Assembly: GCF_003589925.1 (NCBI RefSeq)
Contig: NZ_CP032382.1
Location: 2,418,001-2,482,000, forward strand
Reading direction: 5' to 3'
From: Chryseolinea soli
GTDB taxonomy: Bacteria > Bacteroidota > Bacteroidia > Cytophagales > Cyclobacteriaceae
DNA: 64,000 bases
Part shown: positions 45,072 to 53,918 of the stretch, piece after piece
How positions within the stretch are numbered: position 1 is the stretch's first letter
How the letters are laid out: every line of letters begins with the position of its first letter
The notes under the pieces: generated by a model
Seen by the model: only the letters and a program-made list of their open reading frames with translations
What the model was told of the DNA's origin: nothing
The model's database searches: none
Made by a program: the position numbers and the translations under genes

Positions 45072-46157
45072 TCACAAAAAATCTTTGGCGCTCGGGATGT
45101 ACAGATCCTTCGCGAAGACTTTTAGGGTCTGTAGGGATTTTTGGAATGCTTCTTCGACCTTTTTCTTTTTTACCAGGCGAAATACGAATTCGGCCGGGAG
45201 TGTTTTGTTGAGGTAAAAATCAATCGTAAGTTTTGTTTTCAGGGGAGCTAATTTCTCCAGCGTGAAATAGGTAACGCTTTTATCCTTCTCGTCTGTTTCA
45301 CTGAACTCAATTCGCTCCGGCTGATATTTGTAGTAGCTGCTGACGTAAGTGATCACTTTCCCATCGGTGTACGTGCAGCGGCAGCGCATGCCTATGCGCG
45401 GCAGGTAATGGCTCAATTCTTCCACCTTCTCCACACCTTCCTGCCAACGGGCGCGGTAATTGAAATTACCACAGGCATGGAACATGGTGATCATGTCGGT
45501 GTCGTATGCTTCTGAAACGGAAATTACCCGAAGTTTCTTTGCCAGCTGCGGCGGCAGTGCTTCCTCTTGCGGCAGCTCTTTTTTAAGGTAGCCAAGCTGA
45601 GCATAGTGATAGGAAACATCGCCGGTCTCGGTCTGCTTGGCTCCGATGTTCCATTCGATCCAGTCGGCCGGGCCGAGGGGTTTATCTTTCAACAGGCTTT
45701 TTGTGATCAGCCAATACTCATGGTCGGCGATATCATTTTTCAGGAGCTGGTGCGCAACGATGATGTCTTTCCCGATCAGCTTGCTGAAGTTCCGTACCGT
45801 GTACCCGGTGAACTCCCCATAGTGCGTGATGATCTTCAGTGAAAGGTTGATCGCAGAAAGACACGCCTTACATTGACAATATTTGCTCAACTCATAGGCG
45901 ATCAGGTTCCGGTGGAAAGAGCAAAACATGTGCTCAACCTGTGTGTACAGTGCTTTCAGATCGGGCGGGTCGCCGAATTTGTAAAAAAGTATGGCATCGC
46001 CCTCTATTTCAGAGACCTCCAGGCCGATCTGGTTTGCGTTGATCAGGATCTCCAAAAGCTCCTGGATAATAAGACGACTGTGCTCGATCTCGGTTTCGCT
46101 CACGAACCGGGAGAAGCCGCTGATATCGGGGATGAATACGAGCCCTTTGTTTTCCAT
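45072..46157 (-). CDS. DUF2652 cyclase-like domain fused to SRPBCC domain
   Basis: A 361-residue soluble protein. Residues 1-175 match the DUF2652 form of the class III cyclase fold (GLVFIPDISGFSRFVSE, SEIEGDAILFYKFG), but the catalytic metal and base residues of true cyclases are not clearly kept. Residues 215-355 look like an SRPBCC/START-like ligand-binding domain (RARWQEGVEKVEELSHYLP). CQCKAC near residue 113 may bind metal. It stands alone, convergent with the haloperoxidase gene. Function unknown. Confidence 0.78.
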   Translation of the reverse strand: MENKGLVFIPDISGFSRFVSETEIEHSRLIIQELLEILINANQIGLEVSEIEGDAILFYKFGDPPDLKALYTQVEHMFCSFHRNLIAYELSKYCQCKACLSAINLSLKIITHYGEFTGYTVRNFSKLIGKDIIVAHQLLKNDIADHEYWLITKSLLKDKPLGPADWIEWNIGAKQTETGDVSYHYAQLGYLKKELPQEEALPPQLAKKLRVISVSEAYDTDMITMFHACGNFNYRARWQEGVEKVEELSHYLPRIGMRCRCTYTDGKVITYVSSYYKYQPERIEFSETDEKDKSVTYFTLEKLAPLKTKLTIDFYLNKTLPAEFVFRLVKKKKVEEAFQKSLQTLKVFAKDLYIPSAKDFL

Positions 46158-46303
46158 TGGTACGTAAAGGTATAAATTAGCCCTTAGAGGCTATTACTTT
46201 GATCCGGGGATTTTATAGGAATAAACCAACCAGCAGTCCCCTAGAGTCAACTTATACCCGTACGAAAAAAATATGTGGCGTGTTTTGCCAGAGCCAACGC
46301 AGC

Positions 46304-48742
46304 CTAGTTTATCCCAACCCGCTTCCGCTCCTCGTCTTGTCCGTTGTGCTTGCGCATAGCCTGTCCTGTCTTGCCAATGTTGTAAGTAAAGTTGAGCCGG
46401 ATGACGCGGGTTTCGGGATAATTATAGAAATGCGCATCAAGCCCAGGGTAGGACACACCGTACGTTACCCGATTGGTATAAAAAATATCCGTAACATTTA
46501 AACGGAGTGAGCCCTTTTTGTCGAATACCTTTTTTTGCAGTCCCACATTCACGGAACCCAGTGCCGAAGTCTCGAAAAGCCCCAACATGTTAGGTGCATT
46601 GTACACCGTTGTAATTTCCCCGGTCAGATCCCACGGCAAGGTTATGGTTTGCGTAAGGGTGACGATGCCACTGAATTTGCCAATCTTATAAACTTCATCC
46701 AGGAGCTGTGTGTTAAAACGGTTGTAAAATAAATTGATGTTGCTATTGATCGTCCAATGCTTGTTGATGCTTATGGGGGCGCTCACCGTAAGGTAATAGT
46801 TTTGGAACGTGTCAAAATTTTTCTTGATGGCATATTCCGACACCCTGTCTTCTTTCAGCAATATAACAAACGCGATGTATTGTGAACTGGTACTGTACCC
46901 GAGGTTGATGGCAAAATCCTTGGCAATCGTCTGTGAGAACTGGAAGTTATGCGTGAACTGCGGGAGCAATGCAGGGTTTCCCTTCTGGCTGGCGAACGGA
47001 TCGAAGTAGAAGACATAGGGGTACAAATCGTTGTAGGCCGGCCTGTCAATCCGATAACTGTAGGAAAAACCAAATTGATAATTTTCCCACGCGCTGTGAT
47101 TCAGGCTGACGTTTGGAAACACCCTAAAATAGTCTCGCTCGATGGACAACTGCGTCCCTCTCGAAAAGCCTTCGTAATGCGTCTGCTCGGCCCGCAGTCC
47201 TACCTGCGTATCAAATCCCAACCATTTGGTTTTCAGAGTAACATAGCCAGCACCTACTTTTTCGGTATAATCGAAGTTGGTCGACCGGGTCAAATCAGTT
47301 TCAAATTGACCGCTTTGATTATTGGTGAAAACTATTTCGTTTATGGTGTTTACGTAACTGAACTTAATCCCGGTCTCCAGGGAGGTTTGTTTGTTCAAGC
47401 GATGCACGTAATCCATACGCGCAGTGTAAATATTAAATGAAGAGGGTTGGTCGCTCAATATATTGTATTGTTTTTTGAGAATGTCCGTTTGCTCAAATTG
47501 TTGGATCGCAAAGTTGTCGTTGAGCTTAAATTTGTAATTTGAATAGTCAACATCTATGGTGAATTCACTGCCGGTGCGCGAAAAAAGATGCTTGTATCCA
47601 ATGGAGCTTGAAACGTTGTACCAGCGATAGCGTTGTTCGTTGGTCAAGATAAACGTTGAGTCTGCTTCGTTGCCGCGCGCTGATTTTATTTGCGTGAATG
47701 AATTGTTATCCGTGGTTCGTTCATTGTAACTGCCTGACGTGATCATGGCTATTGAGTTTTGGGAATTCCATTGCCATTCCGACCCTCCTTGCCAGGTGTG
47801 GGAAGGCAACTTTTGGATCCGGTCGAGCTGCTGGGTATAATAAACGGGATCACCGTTATTGCGAAGCGTTACACGATCGGTGTAGACATCGGCGAACCTT
47901 TTATTATAAGTGTATCCATAGTTGAGAAAGTGATTCCATTTCTTAGTACGATAGTTTAGGTTAATGCTCCCATTAGCTTTGCCATAACGGCCGTGGCCGG
48001 CTCCCGCGGTGATCGAACCATTGAACCCCTCCAGTGTATTCTTTTTTAGCTTAATGTTGATGACCCCGGCGTTGCCACTGGCATCATAGCGGGCTGACGG
48101 ATTGGAGATCACTTCTATCGTTGCAATATTGTTTGCATTCATGCTGCGAAGCAGCGTGGCGAGTTCAGCAGGTGGCAGGTAGGTAGGTTTGCCATCAATC
48201 ATAATATTGACCCCGGTTTTCCCATTGACCGAGATCTGATTGTTTTGATCTATGCTTACACCCGGCGCTCGCTCTAAAAGTTCAGCGGCAGAACCACCCG
48301 CCGCAATGATGGAGTTCTGTACATTCAGGATGAGTTTGCCGCCGTCTTGCTCCACCAGGGGTTTCTGTGCGTGAACCACCACTTCACCAAGAACCCGGGC
48401 ATCTTCTTTTAGGATCGCTGCCGGGACGGTGTAAATGCTGGCGCCACCTTGTAGTTCGATGGGTATGGATTGCTTTTGGTACCCCACGAAGGTTAGCGTG
48501 AGGATATACTGTCCAGGGGCTACGGATTCAAAGGAATACTGACCGGTCGCATTGGTAATGACTCCCGTGATCAGGACTGAATCTTGTGGCTGTCGCAACA
48601 ATACGGTAACATATTCCAGAGGCTCGCCTTGCTCATTGCTCACACTCCCTTCTATTCTCCCGGAGGTGGATTGGGCGACGGAACAAACCGTGGTTGTCAT
48701 CACCCATGCTAAAATGGTCAGGTACTTAAACATCGTTCTCAT
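46304..48742 (-). CDS. TonB-dependent outer-membrane beta-barrel receptor
   Basis: An 812-residue outer-membrane protein. Signal peptide (1-23, cut after SVAQ), a carboxypeptidase-like regulatory domain (GRIEGSVSNEQGEPLEYVTV, 28-115), a plug (LLERAPGVSIDQNNQISVNG, YDASGNAGVINIKLKK) and an outer membrane beta-barrel of the OMP_b-brl_3 type. It ends in RVIRLNFTYNIGK plus a basic tail. The family imports or signals with peptides, metals or siderophores; no substrate is apparent. An AraC-type 7TM regulator gene lies 75 bp upstream on the same strand and probably controls it. Confidence 0.92.
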   Translation of the reverse strand: MRTMFKYLTILAWVMTTTVCSVAQSTSGRIEGSVSNEQGEPLEYVTVLLRQPQDSVLITGVITNATGQYSFESVAPGQYILTLTFVGYQKQSIPIELQGGASIYTVPAAILKEDARVLGEVVVHAQKPLVEQDGGKLILNVQNSIIAAGGSAAELLERAPGVSIDQNNQISVNGKTGVNIMIDGKPTYLPPAELATLLRSMNANNIATIEVISNPSARYDASGNAGVINIKLKKNTLEGFNGSITAGAGHGRYGKANGSINLNYRTKKWNHFLNYGYTYNKRFADVYTDRVTLRNNGDPVYYTQQLDRIQKLPSHTWQGGSEWQWNSQNSIAMITSGSYNERTTDNNSFTQIKSARGNEADSTFILTNEQRYRWYNVSSSIGYKHLFSRTGSEFTIDVDYSNYKFKLNDNFAIQQFEQTDILKKQYNILSDQPSSFNIYTARMDYVHRLNKQTSLETGIKFSYVNTINEIVFTNNQSGQFETDLTRSTNFDYTEKVGAGYVTLKTKWLGFDTQVGLRAEQTHYEGFSRGTQLSIERDYFRVFPNVSLNHSAWENYQFGFSYSYRIDRPAYNDLYPYVFYFDPFASQKGNPALLPQFTHNFQFSQTIAKDFAINLGYSTSSQYIAFVILLKEDRVSEYAIKKNFDTFQNYYLTVSAPISINKHWTINSNINLFYNRFNTQLLDEVYKIGKFSGIVTLTQTITLPWDLTGEITTVYNAPNMLGLFETSALGSVNVGLQKKVFDKKGSLRLNVTDIFYTNRVTYGVSYPGLDAHFYNYPETRVIRLNFTYNIGKTGQAMRKHNGQDEERKRVGIN

Positions 48743-48817
48743 GAATTTCCTTGTTTGATTTTCAAGTGAATTTCAGAGAAGCCGGGGAGTAACGCGTATA
48801 CCCCGATCAAGTTTAAC

Positions 48818-50059
48818 CTAATCGTCTGTCTTAAACTCGGGGTGATTTTGTTTTCGGTACTCCGAAGGCGTCACTCCCGTGAAACGTTTGAAGACGGTAT
48901 TGAAGGTCACTTTGTTGTTGTAGCCAACGGCATACGCTATTTCTATGATGTTCAATTCGTGATCGTCACTGACCAGGAGCCGTTTAGCTTCATCAATTCT
49001 GTTGGCATTGATGAAATCAAAAAAGTTGGTCTTATAATATTGATTGATGACCTGTGATACAAAGTGCCGGTTGCTTTTTAATTTTTCGGCAAGGGTCTCC
49101 AGTTTGAGGTCGTTTTCTTTATAGAGTTGTTCCCGGGACATGAGCACGCCAAGATCCGCTGCCAGTTTTTTAGCCAGGGAGTCCGGCAGACCGGAGTTCT
49201 TATATTTTATGTCTTCGGCCTCGTTGGAAAGGGTTTCAATTGCGTGGAGAACAGGTGATAACGACTGACTATTTTGCTGAGGCTGATCCTTTAAACGAGG
49301 CCATAGGGAGTCCATGATGGGCTCTCCCTCTTTCATTTTTTCATACCGGTCGCCAAACCAGGCGAGCAGGACAATGGCGCCGCAAGCAGAGAGTGAAATG
49401 AAATAGTCGGCGAGCAATGTACTTTGCTGAGCAACAACGATTGACCAATACAGGATGGTCAACGCGATAAACAAGATATAGAACGCCAGTATCCAGTTAG
49501 CCCAGGGGCGCATGTATCCGATGCCCGAATGGGCACGGATCTTCCTGAATAAAACATAACCGTAAATGGAAAGATGAGTGATGTTGATGATCTCGGCGTA
49601 GTCAATCAGGTCGTTGATCGAATAGGAGAGTGGAGCCTGGTCCGGATGCAGGATCTTGACTTCCGGTGAGCTGAGATAATAGGGCATTTTGAGGCCCAGC
49701 ATGATCAGGAAGGGCAAAAAATGAAAACTATAGCGGATCAGCGGTTTAGGATTCTCAAATACGGCATCAAAGTAAATAACGAGCAGCGGGCCATAGAGCA
49801 GGGCGAAGAGAAAGGTTGACGCGTAGAATTCAGGAACACGATAAACGTAATTCGTCCAATAAAGGCAGGACTCCATTAAACCGAGCGATTGCAAAAGAAG
49901 ATAGAGGCCAAGGGCTTTCGATGCTCTATTATTGAGCCGGGGTACGATAATTAATTTGACCGAAAAAAATAACCCGATAGACGAAAGCCCGACGAACAAG
50001 AAATTCCAAAAATTTAGGGCGATTTCAGGCAGTTCCTTCATGGCAGAGGCCAATTTCAA
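48818..50059 (-). CDS. AraC-family regulator with N-terminal membrane helices
   Basis: A 413-residue regulator. Residues 15-235 contain seven hydrophobic stretches (FLFVGLSSIGLFFSVKLI, LYGPLLVIYFDAVF, WILAFYILFIALTILYW), so it senses at the inner membrane. The C-terminal 110 residues are an AraC HTH pair with LAEKLKSNRHFVSQVINQYY and IAYAVGYNNKVTFNTVFKRF-G-TPSEYR. It is read in the same direction as the TonB receptor gene 75 bp downstream and likely acts on that gene. Confidence 0.93.
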   Translation of the reverse strand: MKLASAMKELPEIALNFWNFLFVGLSSIGLFFSVKLIIVPRLNNRASKALGLYLLLQSLGLMESCLYWTNYVYRVPEFYASTFLFALLYGPLLVIYFDAVFENPKPLIRYSFHFLPFLIMLGLKMPYYLSSPEVKILHPDQAPLSYSINDLIDYAEIINITHLSIYGYVLFRKIRAHSGIGYMRPWANWILAFYILFIALTILYWSIVVAQQSTLLADYFISLSACGAIVLLAWFGDRYEKMKEGEPIMDSLWPRLKDQPQQNSQSLSPVLHAIETLSNEAEDIKYKNSGLPDSLAKKLAADLGVLMSREQLYKENDLKLETLAEKLKSNRHFVSQVINQYYKTNFFDFINANRIDEAKRLLVSDDHELNIIEIAYAVGYNNKVTFNTVFKRFTGVTPSEYRKQNHPEFKTDD

Positions 50060-50431
50060 AAAAAGGAAAGCCCGAACCTAATGGCACATGCGGTTTTTCG
50101 TGCATTTTAGGCCAGAATGGTTTAACCCGATAAGATCTTACCTACTCTCGTTCACAATTTTCCCGGTGCTTCCGGATGGCGGCATTCCTGATCTTTTAAG
50201 GAGGAAGTCACTTATGGCTGCCGTCGTTTCTATTTTTGATTATTTAAGTTGTGATCTCCTATGCTCCGACTAAAAATCACGGTATTCTGTGATATTTTCT
50301 TTTCTGTAGGGGACAGGTTCCCGGCTTGCGAACCTGTGAGTTGCTCCGTGCGTTAGTAAGAACGTATGAAGCGCTTGATGAGAATTGTTTTAAATTGCGC
50401 TGGACGGTTCACTATTTGATCTTGAAAGAAT
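50060..50431. other. intergenic region with inverted repeat
   Basis: A 372-bp gap between divergent genes. It holds a perfect 8-bp inverted repeat ACAGGTTC/GAACCTGT at 50313-50337 with a 9-base spacer, about 95 bp upstream of the PAS-LuxR gene. This could be an operator or a small hairpin. Confidence 0.5.
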
Positions 50432-51220
50432 ATGGAGTTTGTTTCTCGAGAACTGGAAGAAATCCTTGACGACAAAGCACGTTTTGTAACACCGTTGCTT
50501 AAGCAGTTAAAGCGGGATAAAAACAGAGTAGTCTATCTTGTCTCATGTGCCCAAAACAGATTTGTTTTTGTGAGTGAGGTCTTTAAGGATATTACCGGGT
50601 ACAGTTCATCAGAATTGTTATACAGAGGCCTGGAATTTTGGATCCCTTTGATTCACCCCGAGGACAAGGCAAGGATCATGGAAACCATCATCGAAGGCCA
50701 TAGGTTGTTGCTCGATCCGACGAGTCTTAAAGAGCCGGACCCAATGCAACTGACGTATAGATTTAGGAGAATGGATGGACAATGGATTTGGTTGGAGGAG
50801 ACGAAGTGGATTATTCCCGTGGACAAGCACGTGAAAGACTTCGTATTGGGTTCGCTGAGGGATGTGACGCAGCAACGACTGGATGAGGATGTCAAACTCC
50901 ATCAAAAGGCGATCGCATCCGACAACGAGGATAACCTGCTGAAGGTTGCGCTCGAATACAAGCAAGCCAATAAGAAGCAACTATTGGGTGGCCCACAGTC
51001 AAGTGAGTTGGAAAAAAATAAGAGCATAAATTTGTTGACGGCGCGGGAAAGGGAAGTCTTGAAACTAATTGCCGAAGGATTTTCCTCAAAGCAGATTTCC
51101 GACAAGCTCTTCATAAGTATCAATACGGTAGAAACACACCGACGACACCTGCTCGCCAAGCTAAACGTAAAGAATTCCATGGAGCTCGTTAAAGAAGCCT
51201 CAAGATCGTTCTGGCTTTAG
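50432..51220 (+). CDS. PAS-domain LuxR-type transcriptional regulator
   Basis: A 262-residue protein. Residues 35-155 form a PAS fold (NRFVFVSEVFKDITGYSSSE, MQLTYRFRRMDGQWIWLEET), and residues 195-260 form a LuxR-type HTH (LLTAREREVLKLIAEGFSSK, SINTVETHRRHLLAKL). There is no receiver domain, so the PAS part should take the signal. It stands alone, 121 bp before a flavin monooxygenase gene, and may control it. Confidence 0.92.
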   Translation: MEFVSRELEEILDDKARFVTPLLKQLKRDKNRVVYLVSCAQNRFVFVSEVFKDITGYSSSELLYRGLEFWIPLIHPEDKARIMETIIEGHRLLLDPTSLKEPDPMQLTYRFRRMDGQWIWLEETKWIIPVDKHVKDFVLGSLRDVTQQRLDEDVKLHQKAIASDNEDNLLKVALEYKQANKKQLLGGPQSSELEKNKSINLLTAREREVLKLIAEGFSSKQISDKLFISINTVETHRRHLLAKLNVKNSMELVKEASRSFWL

Positions 51221-51341
51221 GCCCCCCCAGCGTTTGCATAAGCTATCAAACGCCTTTCCACGCCGTATAAATCACCGATCCCCGTGATTTCATGCGTTGT
51301 TCTTTGACGCTATTCTTGTCTCGAAAATTCATTAATCTATT

Positions 51342-52451
51342 ATGGATCGACTTGACAAGAAATTCATCAACACAATCGTAGTGGGAGGCGGCCAGGCCGG
51401 TCTGGCAACGGGTTATTATTTAAAACGGAACGGAATTGATTTTGTGATTCTGGATGAAAGCGAATCTCCGGGTGAGGTTTGGAGCAGAAGGTGGGACTCA
51501 CTTACATTATTTACGCCATCTCAATACAACGGGCTGCCAGGTTATCCATTTCCATCGAAGCGGGGAACCTTTCCTAATAAGTCAGAAGTGGCGAACTATC
51601 TCACTCAATATGTTAAGCGATTCACCCTGCCCGTTCGATTTGGGAAAAAAGTAATAAAGGTTATCCCCGACACGAAGTATGCATTTGAGGTTATAACGAA
51701 CGAAGACAGCTTTTTTTGTGACAACCTCGTGGTGGCCACAGGCAGCAATCAAAGACCAAATTTTCCGGGATTCAAACAGCTCATTAACCCTTCCGTTTTC
51801 AGCATACATTCCTCTCAATATAAAAATCCGTCAATGGTGCCGCCAGGTGATGTGTTGGTTGTGGGCGCCGGCAGTTCCGGCGTTCAAATTGCGATCGACC
51901 TTGCAAAGACGCATAAAGTGTTTTTGTCGGGCAAACCCACCTTTAAGATTCCCGACTTTGTGTTTAAATACCTCGGCCCTGTTTACTGGTGGTTCATCAA
52001 TAATTTTATCAATATAAAAACACCCCTGGGGAGGAAAGCGAAAAAGAGTGTCCTTGCGGGTGGGGCGCCGCTCATCAACGTGTCGATGGATGATGTGCAT
52101 GCTGCCGGAGTGACTCACTTGTCGCGTGTTGCTGGCGTTGACGATAGTCGGCTTAAGTTCGAGGATGGCAGTCTTCGAACATTTAACAGTTTAGTTTGGG
52201 CAACTGGCTTTAAGCCCGATTTCTCGTGGATAAATATGAAGCAGGAATTTGAAAATGGCTGGCCGAAAACAACACGAGGAGTTTCGACGGACGTAGAAGG
52301 ATTATTTTTTGTCGGAATGTTATTTCAATTTGGATTAACATCGGCAATCCTTGGCGGGGTGGGACGTGATGCGAAATATATCTGCAATCAAATTTTGGAG
52401 AGAAACCAGGGGCTGTTCACGTCGTCGCCGCAGAGGAAACGAACGTTTTGA
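51342..52451 (+). CDS. flavin-dependent monooxygenase-like oxidoreductase
   Basis: A 369-residue FAD/NADP enzyme of the CzcO/flavin-containing monooxygenase type. The FAD-binding GGGQAGLATGYYLKRNG motif is at about 16-32, the second nucleotide site VVGAGSSGVQIAIDL at about 173-187, and the ATG motif WATGFKPDFSW near 285. The usual FMO fingerprint is only partly kept. The substrate is unknown. A SnoaL-like and a DUF1772 gene follow on the same strand, a grouping often seen with small-molecule oxidation. Confidence 0.87.
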   Translation: MDRLDKKFINTIVVGGGQAGLATGYYLKRNGIDFVILDESESPGEVWSRRWDSLTLFTPSQYNGLPGYPFPSKRGTFPNKSEVANYLTQYVKRFTLPVRFGKKVIKVIPDTKYAFEVITNEDSFFCDNLVVATGSNQRPNFPGFKQLINPSVFSIHSSQYKNPSMVPPGDVLVVGAGSSGVQIAIDLAKTHKVFLSGKPTFKIPDFVFKYLGPVYWWFINNFINIKTPLGRKAKKSVLAGGAPLINVSMDDVHAAGVTHLSRVAGVDDSRLKFEDGSLRTFNSLVWATGFKPDFSWINMKQEFENGWPKTTRGVSTDVEGLFFVGMLFQFGLTSAILGGVGRDAKYICNQILERNQGLFTSSPQRKRTF

Positions 52452-52560
52452 AAAACTGGTGATACTTCTCCCTATACCCTAATATCACTATTTCTTGTGA
52501 TACATAAAGACATAGCGATGTCGCAGCTTTGTTCCTTTAAATATTCAATCCATTAAATAT

Positions 52561-52968
52561 ATGAATCAAAAGGAAATTGAAGTTTTAAGAACGGTAGTAG
52601 AACGTGGCTTCGGGCTAGCTGACATGAATACGATCGACCGGCTGATAAGCGAAGATGTTGTCGAGCATCAGTTTGGTCGCCTGAATGGAAGAGACGAACT
52701 CAAGAAATCGATCCTCGCCATTGCGAATGGATTTTCTGATCGTCAATACGAACTTGTACGGTTTAGCACGGATGGAGACGTGGTTTGGGGACATTTTAAA
52801 TTTACGGCTACTCATTCAGGAGTATTCTTTGGACATCAACCGACTAACCGGAAAGTATCCATCGATGTAATGGATATAGCCAAAATCTCCAATGGTCAGA
52901 TCGTCGAGCATTGGGGCGTCCCTGACCGATTTGCATTGCTGGTTCAGATAGGAGCGATCCTGAAGTAG
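52561..52968 (+). CDS. SnoaL-like ester cyclase family protein
   Basis: A 135-residue protein with the NTF2-like fold of the SnoaL family: NTIDRLISEDVVEHQFG near residue 20-35, VVWGHFKFTATHSGVFFG near 80, and the end IVEHWGVPDRFALLVQIG. The His/Asp residues of this pocket are kept. Members act on polyketide-like or small substrates, and many have no known function. The next gene starts 3 bp behind. Confidence 0.85.
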   Translation: MNQKEIEVLRTVVERGFGLADMNTIDRLISEDVVEHQFGRLNGRDELKKSILAIANGFSDRQYELVRFSTDGDVVWGHFKFTATHSGVFFGHQPTNRKVSIDVMDIAKISNGQIVEHWGVPDRFALLVQIGAILK

Positions 52969-52971
52969 AAT

Positions 52972-53436
52972 ATGTTTTTGAACTTTATTCGCTTTTTAAA
53001 CACGTTCTCTTCAGCGCTGGTAATGGGCGCCGTGTTTGGTGTTTGGCTTGGATTCGATCCCTTCTCCCTGTCGCCGACTGCATACATTGAACAGCAACAA
53101 AACTTAATCAGCGCATTGAATGTGCTGATGCCGCGCTTAGGGTTTGTTACCATTATAGTTACTTTAATAAATGCATTTCTAAACAAAAGAAAAAAGATAA
53201 AGATGACCTGGCTGATCGTAGCGTCGTTATGTTTTATTGCGGCCGGATTAATTACAGCTTTTGGGAATCAAGTTATTAATGCGGTGGTTATAACGTGGAA
53301 CCCCGAAAAACCCCCGATAGGATGGATGCGCTATAGAGACGAATGGTGGACATTACATTGCTACCGGACGTTGGCATCCGTTTTAGGGATGACAATCGTG
53401 ATTTGGATAAATACAAAAACCGACACGATCCCTTAG
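52972..53436 (+). CDS. DUF1772 (anthrone oxygenase-like) membrane protein
   Basis: A 154-residue integral membrane protein with four hydrophobic helices (about 10-28, 52-72, 78-98, 130-148) and the LNTFSSALVMGAVFGVW start and WTLHCYRTLASVLG end of the DUF1772 family. It lies 3 bp after the SnoaL-like gene and is probably in one operon with it. Function is not established for bacterial members. Confidence 0.82.
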   Translation: MFLNFIRFLNTFSSALVMGAVFGVWLGFDPFSLSPTAYIEQQQNLISALNVLMPRLGFVTIIVTLINAFLNKRKKIKMTWLIVASLCFIAAGLITAFGNQVINAVVITWNPEKPPIGWMRYRDEWWTLHCYRTLASVLGMTIVIWINTKTDTIP

Positions 53437-53571
53437 CTGGGAGTCTCAATTAAACATACAGGTTCGCTTCGCGACATTTTTGTTGACCCCCATTCCTCAC
53501 GCTCAAGGCAAAAGCTTGGAGTTCGTCAGGATACCAAAAAAAACCCGACGGAGCCGGGCCTGTGTTTTTGA

Positions 53572-53588
53572 TTGCAGAGGAGGAGGGA
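53572..53588. repeat. 17-bp copy of the tRNA-Ser 3' end
   Basis: TTGCAGAGGAGGAGGGA occurs here and at 53753-53769, where it forms the 3' acceptor and T-stem end of tRNA-Ser. The two are 181 bp apart and directly repeated, in the manner of an attachment site or a lost second tRNA gene. Confidence 0.7.
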
Positions 53589-53710
53589 CTACTTTCAGTG
53601 ATCCCTCAGGTGGGGAGTGTCAAACAAACTCCAAAACACTTCACTTCGCTCGTTTTTGTTTTCCGTATGTCTTCGCTTAAAAAACTGCGTTTTTGGCTCA
53701 GCCGTACGAA

Positions 53711-53739
53711 AAACAAAAAGCCCCGAGTTTCTCGGGGCT
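53711..53739 (-). terminator. terminator of tRNA-Ser
   Basis: Read on the minus strand, AGCCCCGAG / CTCGGGGCT with an AAA loop is followed by a T-rich run, 17 bp after the tRNA 3' end. Confidence 0.85.
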
Positions 53740-53755
53740 GTTTTGAAGTTGCTTG

Positions 53756-53840
53756 CAGAGGAGGAGGGATTCGAACCCCCGGAACCTTGCGGTTCAACGG
53801 TTTTCAAGACCGCCGCATTCGACCGCTCTGCCACTCCTCT
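53756..53840 (-). tRNA. tRNA-Ser(UGA)
   Basis: An 85-nt type II tRNA. The acceptor stem AGAGGAG pairs with CTCCTCT, the T-arm is GGGGGTTCGAATCCCTC, the long variable arm is GAACCGCAAGGTTC, and the anticodon TGA is at 53804-53806 on the complementary strand. The discriminator base is G, and CCA is not encoded. The D-arm contains GCAGAGCGGTCGAATGC. Confidence 0.97.
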
Positions 53841-53918
53841 TTCGTGTTGCGGTGCATTTTGGGAGTGCAAATCTAGCCGTTTCTAGCTTTCTGGCAAACC
53901 CGGGTCCGCAACTTTCTC

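Noticed and set aside
45072..46157. Adenylate/guanylate cyclase
   Set aside because: The fold resemblance is clear but the catalytic residues are not, so cyclase activity is not claimed.
53590..53755. Possible second tRNA gene between the 17-bp repeats
   Set aside because: No D-arm, anticodon arm or acceptor 5' strand could be found; only the 3' end is repeated.
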